DNA of 18,884 nt from an uncultured bacterium. GTDB lineage: Bacteria; Bacillota; Clostridia; Lachnospirales; Lachnospiraceae. The stretch covers positions 1 through 18,884 of the forward strand of contig CALFUE010000025.1 in the NCBI GenBank assembly GCA_937916345.1, in the 5' to 3' direction. The notes below the pieces were generated by a model. It saw only the letters and a program-made list of their open reading frames with translations. It had not been told where the DNA came from and did not search any database. The position numbers and the translations under genes were made by a program. The number at the start of each line of letters is the position of its first letter. Position 1 is the first letter of the stretch. Shown piece after piece: positions 1 to 6,250 of this stretch.

Positions 1-964
1 CGGACTGTGTTGACAGGAGCCTTGTATAGCGCTCGATATTCGCCTGGCCGGTAATCAGATCGGAAATCACATCCACAAGCCAGCGCAACGGTTCCATCAT
101 TCCCTGGGCATAAGACATAAACAGGGAGAAGGTACCGATATCCGACTCGGCAATCACGCCTCCCTGCCAGAGCAGGATAGCAAGTGCAAGAGAAGAGGCA
201 AAAGCCGTTGTTGCGGCAAAGAGGCCGCGAAGGCGCGCGGACTCCACCGTTTTTTTCCGAATAGCGGCAGTGTCTTTTCGAAAATCTTCTTCGATTTTCT
301 CCTCAATCACCAGAGATTTAATCGTCCTGGCGCCGGTAATGCCTTCGTTGAAGTTGCCCGTGATACGGCTGTTAATCTCGCGAACCTGACGGTTTACTTT
401 GATCATCCTCTTCTGGAAGAAGGAGAAAAGCAGGGCTACAACGGGGAGAATCAGGAGCATCAAAAGAGCAAGCTTCCGGTTGATAACCAGCATCACCGCT
501 ACCGCACCGACAAGATAAGCTCCGTGCCAGACACCCTCGATCAGAGACCAGGAAAACAGAGTGCCGAGCTTTGCCGTATCGCTCATAACGCGGGCATGGA
601 TATAACCGACACTGTTCTGATTGAAATAGGAAAATCCAAGGGTCTGCAGGTGTGAGAAGGCGGCGTCACGCAGGTCTCTGTTTACTGATACCTCAACGCC
701 TCCGCCGAAGTAGGTGCAGACATAGTTTGATACCGTACGTATCACGATGGAGATCATGTACAGGGTGATGAATACAGGCAGCGGCGACAGGTCGTGTAAA
801 GCTACCATTTGATCCAGGGCAAATCTGTTGAACAGAGGGTCGACAGCATCCAGGAGACTGCTTAAGAAACCGAGGATCACCATGATGATGAGCTTGTTTT
901 TGTATTTTTTTGCGTAGGGCAGTATATAAGGTATACCGAAATATGGAAGTTGGCTGGTTTTCAT
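1..964 (-). CDS. ABC-type exporter half-transporter, membrane domain (partial, 3' end beyond window)
   Basis: About 321 residues are visible, read from ATG at 964 leftwards and cut by the window edge. They form the N-terminal transmembrane domain of a type IV ABC exporter (MsbA/LmrA/BmrA class): hydrophobic segments lie near residues 25-45, 62-82, 135-180 and 245-275. The intracellular-loop segments typical of the fold are also present, for example LGFSYFNQNSVGYIHARVMS and the NRQVREINSRITGNFNEGI helix. The ATPase domain (Walker A, signature, Walker B) would lie off the left edge and cannot be confirmed, so the substrate is unknown. The gene begins 15 nt after the glpK stop and has no recognisable Shine-Dalgarno, so translation probably depends on coupling to glpK. 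An ATG a little downstream (near 880) is an alternative start, but using it would remove the conserved lead-in to the first helix. Confidence 0.85.
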   Translation of the reverse strand, partial: MKTSQLPYFGIPYILPYAKKYKNKLIIMVILGFLSSLLDAVDPLFNRFALDQMVALHDLSPLPVFITLYMISIVIRTVSNYVCTYFGGGVEVSVNRDLRDAAFSHLQTLGFSYFNQNSVGYIHARVMSDTAKLGTLFSWSLIEGVWHGAYLVGAVAVMLVINRKLALLMLLILPVVALLFSFFQKRMIKVNRQVREINSRITGNFNEGITGARTIKSLVIEEKIEEDFRKDTAAIRKKTVESARLRGLFAATTAFASSLALAILLWQGGVIAESDIGTFSLFMSYAQGMMEPLRWLVDVISDLITGQANIERYTRLLSTQS

Positions 965-979
965 AGGTTTAATCAAAAT

Positions 980-2488
980 TTATTCGTTGCCAGCCTCTGT
1001 GTCAGCCCAGGCGAGGGCGCAGTGAACCGCTCTTTTCCAGCCTTTCAGCAGTTTTTCTCTGTACCCGGACTCTATGGAGGAGGTAAATTCCCTCTGAAGA
1101 GCCCAGTTGGAGCGTATTTCGTCCGTGTCCTTATAATAGCCGATCGCAAGACCTGCCAGATAGGCAGCCCCGAGGGCAGTAGTCTCTATGCATGAAGGTC
1201 TGTAGACTGACACATCCAGAATATCCGCCTGAAACTGCATCAGAAAATCATTGGCGCTGGCGCCGCCGTCCACCTTCAGGTTCCTGATGGAAGATTTTAT
1301 GTCCCGCTCCATGGCGCGGAGCACATCGACGGTCTGATAAGCTATGGATTCGAGTGCGCTGCGGATAAAGTGCTCTTTTGTAAACCCTCTGGTCATTCCT
1401 ACCATCACGCCTCTGGCGTAGGAATTCCAATAGGGCGCTCCGAGCCCGGCAAATGCGGGAACCAGATAGACTCCCTCCGTATCGTCGACCTTTGCGGCGC
1501 TCTCTTCTGTCTGGGCAGCGCTTTTTACCATGCGTAGGGAGTCTCTCAGCCACTGGACGCAGGCTCCGGCCACAAAAACAGAACCCTCCAGGGCGTATTG
1601 CACCGAATCCCTACCGGTGGCAGCAATGGTCGTGATCATGCCCTCGCCGGAATGTATGGCATTCTCTCCCGTATTCATCAAAAGAAAGCATCCCGTGCCG
1701 TAGGTGTTTTTCACATCTCCCTTGTCGAAGCAGCATTGGCCGAAGAGTGCGGCTTGCTGATCTCCGGCGATGCCGGCTATGGGGATCTTGCCGCCGAGAA
1801 CCAAAGTGTCCGTATAGCCGTAGATCTCGCTTGAGCTTTTTACCTCGGGGAGCATTGCCTTAGGGATATCCAGCATTTTTAGCAGGTCATTATCCCAGGT
1901 CAGATCATGGATATTGTAGAGCATGGTGCGGCTTGCGTTGGTGCGGTCTGTCACATGCAGCTTTCCGCCCGTCAGATGCCAGATCAGCCAAGTGTCCACC
2001 GTGCCAAACAGCAATTCGCCTTTTTTAGCCCGGTCCCTTGTTCCATCCACATGATCCAGGATCCAGGCTATTTTTGTGGCGGAGAAATAGGCGTCGGGAA
2101 CGAGCCCTGTCTTTTTCCTGATATCATCGCCATAACCCTGTTTAATCAGAGAGTCTACCTTTGGAGCGGTGCGCCTGCACTGCCATACGATGGCATTGTA
2201 TACAGGCTCCCCCGTGGAGGCATCCCATACGATGGTGGTCTCTCTCTGGTTTGTGATACCGATAGCCGCAATGTCCGCCACGGTGGCGCCTATCCTCGCC
2301 ATACTCTCGGTACAGACGGAGAGCATTGAGGACCATATCTCGAAGGGATCGTGTTCCACCCAGCCGGGTTCGGGATATATCTGCTGAAATTCTTTCTGGG
2401 CGACGGATCTCATATTTCCTTCATGATCGAAAAGTATGCATCTGGAGCTTGTAGTGCCCTGATCCAGAGCCATTATGTATTCTGCCAT
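980..2488 (-). CDS. glpK: glycerol kinase
   Basis: This is a 502-residue FGGY-family kinase, the same length as E. coli GlpK. It phosphorylates glycerol with ATP to sn-glycerol-3-phosphate in the cytoplasm. Visible marks are the N-terminal ATP-fold motif MALDQGTTSSR (residues 6-16), NQRETTIVWD (80-89), GTVDTWLIWHLTGG (162-175), and AGDQQAALFGQ (241-251) carrying the catalytic-base aspartate D243. GSVFVAGACVQWLRD and the C-terminal GGAS motif follow. The start is fixed by GGGGAGG at 2497-2503, eight bases upstream of ATG, with only 2 nt after the preceding gene's stop. It is third in the glycerol-3-phosphate oxidation group. The loop before the catalytic aspartate reads YTDTLVLGGKIPIAG; it lacks the histidine phosphorylated by HPr in enterococcal-type enzymes. 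Confidence 0.97.
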   Translation of the reverse strand: MAEYIMALDQGTTSSRCILFDHEGNMRSVAQKEFQQIYPEPGWVEHDPFEIWSSMLSVCTESMARIGATVADIAAIGITNQRETTIVWDASTGEPVYNAIVWQCRRTAPKVDSLIKQGYGDDIRKKTGLVPDAYFSATKIAWILDHVDGTRDRAKKGELLFGTVDTWLIWHLTGGKLHVTDRTNASRTMLYNIHDLTWDNDLLKMLDIPKAMLPEVKSSSEIYGYTDTLVLGGKIPIAGIAGDQQAALFGQCCFDKGDVKNTYGTGCFLLMNTGENAIHSGEGMITTIAATGRDSVQYALEGSVFVAGACVQWLRDSLRMVKSAAQTEESAAKVDDTEGVYLVPAFAGLGAPYWNSYARGVMVGMTRGFTKEHFIRSALESIAYQTVDVLRAMERDIKSSIRNLKVDGGASANDFLMQFQADILDVSVYRPSCIETTALGAAYLAGLAIGYYKDTDEIRSNWALQREFTSSIESGYREKLLKGWKRAVHCALAWADTEAGNE

Positions 2489-2490
2489 AT

Positions 2491-3900
2491 TTAAACCTCC
2501 CCGGTTGCAACGATGTCCACGCCGGTATCTGCGGTGTTTTCTATCAACAGGTCTCCGGGCTGAGCTTTGCCATTGTGTCTCAGGTGTATTATCTCTTTCA
2601 TTACATCAAATATTTTGTCCTTTGGAATATCTCCTTTTGTCTTGCAGGGCAGCCTCGGGTGGTCGGGATCGGAATTTGACACGGTGGAGGAGATGGATCT
2701 CCTGGGCTTTGTCAGCTCGTTTATTATATATTCCTCGCCGCGTTTGCACTTGTTGCCTGAAATATTCATATTATCGTCTGCCGTGATGAGGCATCCGTTG
2801 GGGCATCTCACGCAGATTACCTGATGAGTTATGTCCATATCCTCGGGCACAGTATTTTTTTCCTTCTGAGGAATGGGCGGGCGAACCGCGTCTCCCCAGG
2901 GGATTTTTTTCTCGTACTCATCGTAGAGCACATAGTCGGCCGCGTATTCTCCGGCTTTTAGGGCTTCCTTTGTCACATTGTCCACCAGATCATGGACATG
3001 GAGGACATTTCCGCAAGCAAATACGCCCTGTACTGTGGTCATGAGCTTATCGTTTACCTTTGGACCTCTGGTGACGGGATCCATCTCGGCACCCGTTTTT
3101 GCAGTCAGTTCGTTCTCGGGGATCAGTCCGACCGAGAGCAGGAGGGTGTCGCATTCATAATATTTATCAGTGTCGTTTATGGGTTTGAAATTTTCATCGA
3201 CCTTTTGTATGGTGACGCCGGTGATGCGCTTTCTTCCGTGTATATTTGTCACGGTGTGAGAGAGCAGAAGGGGGATGTCGTAGTCGAAAAGGCACTGCAC
3301 GATATTTCTCCGGAGTCCTCCCGAGTAGGGGGCTATCTCTGCCACGCACTCGACCTTCGCGCCTTCCAGGGATAAGCGTCTGGCCATGATCAGTCCTATG
3401 TCTCCGGAGCCCAGTATCACGATCTTATTCCCGGGGAGCTTTCCTTCTATATTTACATATCTCTGGGCTGTTCCTGCGGAAAAGATACCTGCGGGACGGC
3501 TGCCGGGGATGTTTAAGGCGCCTCTCGGCTTTTCGCGGCAGCCCATGGCGAGGACGGCCGCGTGCGCGGTGATAATCTTTTCTCCGTGGCTGATGTTTCT
3601 TACGGTAGCGCTCACGGTGCCTTCTTCGCTGTCCAGGTTGATTACCATGGTATTTGGCATATATTCTATTTTTTCGTCAAATACTTTTTTTATAAATCTG
3701 TGGGCATACTCCGGTCCGGTCAGTTCCTCTTGAAAGGTATCAAGGCCGAAGCCGCTGTGTATACACTGGTTCAGGATGCCTCCCAGCTCCCTGTCCCGTT
3801 CGATTATCAGTATCTTTTCAACACCTTTGCGGTGCGCAGAGAGGGCGGATGCCATTCCCGCCGGTCCGCCTCCTATTACTATCAGGTCATATTCTGTCAT
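2491..3900 (-). CDS. FAD-dependent oxidoreductase fused to a C-terminal DUF1667 Cys-cluster domain
   Basis: This is a 469-residue flavoprotein. Residues 1-320 are a two-dinucleotide-binding-domain NAD(P)/FAD oxidoreductase: FAD motif VIGGGPAG (8-15), a second Rossmann motif VILGSGDIGLIMARR, and the C-terminal FAD-contacting segment GVFACGNVLHVHDLVD. The GGILNQCIHSGFGLD stretch is typical of the glycerol-3-phosphate-linked clostridial subgroup. Residues from about 355 to the end match DUF1667, with four cysteines C363, C366, C370 and C385 (CVRCPNGC ... GNKC) that could hold a metal or Fe-S cluster, followed by TKPRRSISSTV. In many clostridia DUF1667 is a separate gene directly downstream, so this is a gene fusion. 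The start overlaps the end of the dehydrogenase gene by 14 bp and the stop lies 2 nt before glpK. It likely passes electrons between the dehydrogenase and an acceptor; the acceptor is unknown. Confidence 0.9.
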   Translation of the reverse strand: MTEYDLIVIGGGPAGMASALSAHRKGVEKILIIERDRELGGILNQCIHSGFGLDTFQEELTGPEYAHRFIKKVFDEKIEYMPNTMVINLDSEEGTVSATVRNISHGEKIITAHAAVLAMGCREKPRGALNIPGSRPAGIFSAGTAQRYVNIEGKLPGNKIVILGSGDIGLIMARRLSLEGAKVECVAEIAPYSGGLRRNIVQCLFDYDIPLLLSHTVTNIHGRKRITGVTIQKVDENFKPINDTDKYYECDTLLLSVGLIPENELTAKTGAEMDPVTRGPKVNDKLMTTVQGVFACGNVLHVHDLVDNVTKEALKAGEYAADYVLYDEYEKKIPWGDAVRPPIPQKEKNTVPEDMDITHQVICVRCPNGCLITADDNMNISGNKCKRGEEYIINELTKPRRSISSTVSNSDPDHPRLPCKTKGDIPKDKIFDVMKEIIHLRHNGKAQPGDLLIENTADTGVDIVATGEV

Positions 3901-5290
3901 TTAAGTCTCCCTCCAGATGGCATGAGCCCTCATCATTCTTGGTTACACATTCCTTGCGGATTCCCAGCTCACGAGCCAGTATTTCCACAACCTTCGGGTT
4001 GCAAAAGCCCGACTGGCATCTGCCCATGCCGGCAAAGGTACGCCTTTTCACGCCGTCGGTGGTAGTTGCCCCAACAGGTCTTTTTATGGCGCGGATCACA
4101 TCTCCCTCGCTGACATTTCTGCATCTGCACAGGATATTGTTGTCTTCGGGGTGGGGGTTTTTGTCATCGCGATATATCGGAAGTATCCCTTCCTTCTTTT
4201 TCAAATGTAATCTGTCTGCGGCAATTTTCGTTACCATCTCACCAATTGCGGGGGCGCTTGAGAGCCCCGGGGACTCTATGCCTGCCGCGTCAATAAATCC
4301 GGGAGCGTCAAAGGGTTCTCCTATCAAAAAATCATGATCCTCCTCAGAGGTGAGGGTCGCTCGAAGTCCTGCAAATCCGGTTATCACATCATAGAAGGGT
4401 ATGTCCTTCACCGCTTTTGATGCACTTTCTCTGACATAGGACAAGCCTTCAGATGTAGTGTCGGTGTCCTCTTTGTTCTCCAATGCACAGGCGTTCGGAC
4501 CTACCAGGATATTGCCGTGGGTAGTGGGAGTGACCAGCACTCCTTTGCCGTAGTCGCCCGGGAGCTGGAAAATGGTATGCGTCACAAAGCCTTCGTGGGA
4601 ATTGTCCAGGAGCATGTATTCACCCCGGCGGGCAGTAATCTTTATTTTTTTTTTGCTCACAAGATTGTGGATGGTATCTGCGTATAAGCCGGCTGCATTT
4701 ATTATCATTTTCGCCTCGAAGACTTCATCTTTGACATAAAGGCTATAGTGATCATCTATTCTCTCTATATTTGTAACCTTTTTGTTTAATCGGAATTCAA
4801 CTCCGCGAAGAGATGCGCTGTCTGCGAATCGCGTCGTCATGTCAAAGGGATCTGCCACGGCTCCGGTGGGAGCGTAGAGGGCGGCTACTACATTTTCATT
4901 TACCTGTGGTTCCATGTCAAGGATCTCGTCGTGCGACAATATACGAAGTTCCTTGACACCGTTCTTTTCTCCGCGTTCCCTTAATTCCTCAAGCTCCTCC
5001 AGTTTGTTTCTATCAAAGCACAGAACCAGCGATCCGCAGGGAATATAGCCGAATTTTAATTCTTTGGACAGCTGCCTGGTGAGCTCGCTGCCACGCACAT
5101 TTAATTTTGCCTTCATTGAGCCGGGCTTTGCGTCAAAGCCAGCATGGATGATGCCGCTGTTTGCCTTTGAGGTGCCCTCGCACACATCGGAATGCGCCTC
5201 CAGCACCAGTATGTCGGTTTCATATTCACTTAGGTAGTAGCTGATGGCACAGCCTGTCACGCCTGCACCGATTATGATTATGTCTCTCAT
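3887..5290 (-). CDS. GlpA/GlpO/LhgO-type FAD-dependent glycerol-3-phosphate dehydrogenase with BFD-like [2Fe-2S] domain
   Basis: This is a 467-residue DAO-family flavoenzyme. The FAD-binding motif IIIIGAGVTGCAISYYL (4-20) and EGTSKANSGIIHAGFD (38-53) place it with the GlpA/LhgO group. The C-terminal 84 residues form a BFD-like [2Fe-2S] domain with C388, C390, C425 and C430 (ILCRCRNVSEGDV ... GRCQSGFCNP). Its expected role is to oxidise glycerol-3-phosphate to dihydroxyacetone phosphate, passing electrons through the FeS domain to the adjacent FAD/DUF1667 protein. The family also contains 2-hydroxyglutarate oxidases, so the substrate is inferred from the neighbouring glpK. The ATG at 5290 is preceded by AGAGG about 5 nt away, with a stronger GAGGAGG further off. 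It is the first gene of the glp group and overlaps the next gene by 14 bp. Confidence 0.88.
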   Translation of the reverse strand: MRDIIIIGAGVTGCAISYYLSEYETDILVLEAHSDVCEGTSKANSGIIHAGFDAKPGSMKAKLNVRGSELTRQLSKELKFGYIPCGSLVLCFDRNKLEELEELRERGEKNGVKELRILSHDEILDMEPQVNENVVAALYAPTGAVADPFDMTTRFADSASLRGVEFRLNKKVTNIERIDDHYSLYVKDEVFEAKMIINAAGLYADTIHNLVSKKKIKITARRGEYMLLDNSHEGFVTHTIFQLPGDYGKGVLVTPTTHGNILVGPNACALENKEDTDTTSEGLSYVRESASKAVKDIPFYDVITGFAGLRATLTSEEDHDFLIGEPFDAPGFIDAAGIESPGLSSAPAIGEMVTKIAADRLHLKKKEGILPIYRDDKNPHPEDNNILCRCRNVSEGDVIRAIKRPVGATTTDGVKRRTFAGMGRCQSGFCNPKVVEILARELGIRKECVTKNDEGSCHLEGDLNDRI

Positions 5291-5358
5291 GTCTGCCTCT
5301 TTTTGTTCCTCCTCTAATAACGCCAGTTTAATATTTGACTTACTTTAGTCGGATGTCA

Positions 5359-5391
5359 GTACTGTCAACAACTCACTTCGTTGGACAGTAC
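5359..5391. promoter_or_regulatory. imperfect palindrome in the glp-group leader, overlapping a possible -35 box
   Basis: The arms GTACTGTC (5359-5366) and GACAGTAC (5384-5391) are perfect inverted repeats. Three more pairs, AAC (5367-5369) and GTT (5380-5382), extend the stem with one bulged base. On the minus strand the lower arm contains TTGACA (5368-5363), a perfect -35 sequence, but the best -10 (TAAAGT, 5347-5342) gives a short 15-bp spacer. It could therefore be an operator over a glp promoter or an RNA hairpin between the regulator gene and the glp genes. No U-run follows, so it is not a standard terminator. Confidence 0.45.
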
Positions 5392-5466
5392 CGGGCTCCG
5401 TAAAAACGGTTATACCGCCATATCCTGTAATAAAGAAATAAGATCAAAAAGAATTAGCCGGGGAGA

Positions 5467-6231
5467 TCATTTATCACCTCCCAGCGCTTTTTCCAGCAGC
5501 TGGAGCAACTGATCGGGAATTGGGGGCTTTAGTATGTAGCTGTAGGGATTCAGATCCAAAACCTTCACGATCTGGCTCCTGTCATTCACTCCCGTCAGAA
5601 AGATGACAGGTATTTTTTCCAGGGATTCCAGCTGTTTCATCATCATAAAGGTATCCCTTCCATTCATTCCCGGCATTTCATAATCTAACAAAATCACATC
5701 CGGCATATTATCTGTGGCCTTTTCTATAGCCTCATTTCCGCTTGATGCGGTGATGAGATTGTATTTGTCTGTCAGTATTCTCGTGATCCTCCGCGTCTCC
5801 AGCGCATTGTCATCGACAACCAGGACACTCTTTCTCTCTGACTTCGGCAGAGGCCTGTCATCCTTCATCATTCCAAGCTTGATCTTGCATGCGTCAATCA
5901 GGGATGATTTTGTGGTGGGTCTCGGTACATATTCAAAGCCGGGGAAATCCGCGGCGAGCAGCTTCATGGATTCTACGGTATCGGGCGTGGACATACCGAG
6001 AACCGGCGGACGGTTCATTTTGAGGGTGTCCCGTATCATATTTTCAATATCGGATTTCGCAGTGCCTAAGCAGCCGCTCCAGATTACGAGATCCGGATTA
6101 AAAATCCTTCGCAGACGGTTTGCCATGGCGGCGTCCTCCGGCGCCAGCTGCATCCAGAACTCATCCGAGAGCATATCGGCCATGGACATCAGCGCAGTGC
6201 CCAGTTCTCCAACAAGTAGTATTTTTCGCAT
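5467..6231 (-). CDS. response regulator with degenerate N-terminal and functional C-terminal receiver domains, no output domain
   Basis: This is a 254-residue protein. Residues 134-250 form a complete receiver domain: acidic pair D140-D141 (VLVVDDN), phospho-acceptor D183 (LLDYEMPGMNG), T213 (FLTG) and K235 (ILKPP). Residues 1-120 have the same beta-alpha repeat pattern (KILLVGELG, PDLVIWSG, PPVLGMSTPD, GFEYVPRP) but lack the acidic pair and phospho-aspartate, so I read them as a pseudo-receiver. There is no DNA-binding, GGDEF or HD-GYP domain. It probably receives phosphate from the Hpt domain of the hybrid kinase encoded 19 nt upstream, then acts by protein contact or as a phosphate sink. 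The start has an ideal AGGAGG at about 6238-6243. A 176-bp gap separates it from the glp genes. Confidence 0.85.
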   Translation of the reverse strand: MRKILLVGELGTALMSMADMLSDEFWMQLAPEDAAMANRLRRIFNPDLVIWSGCLGTAKSDIENMIRDTLKMNRPPVLGMSTPDTVESMKLLAADFPGFEYVPRPTTKSSLIDACKIKLGMMKDDRPLPKSERKSVLVVDDNALETRRITRILTDKYNLITASSGNEAIEKATDNMPDVILLDYEMPGMNGRDTFMMMKQLESLEKIPVIFLTGVNDRSQIVKVLDLNPYSYILKPPIPDQLLQLLEKALGGDK

Positions 6232-6250
6232 TTTACGCCTCCTTGATCAG

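Noticed and set aside
1248..1553. Arg-rich open frames inside glpK, fumC, rsgI and the kinase on either strand
   Set aside because: They have no ribosome sites, biased composition and lie wholly within strongly supported genes, so they are codon-bias shadows.
5402..5417. Possible terminator between the response regulator and glp genes (minus strand CGGT-ATA-ACCG followed by five T)
   Set aside because: The stem is only four base pairs, too weak to call; mixed read-through cannot be excluded.
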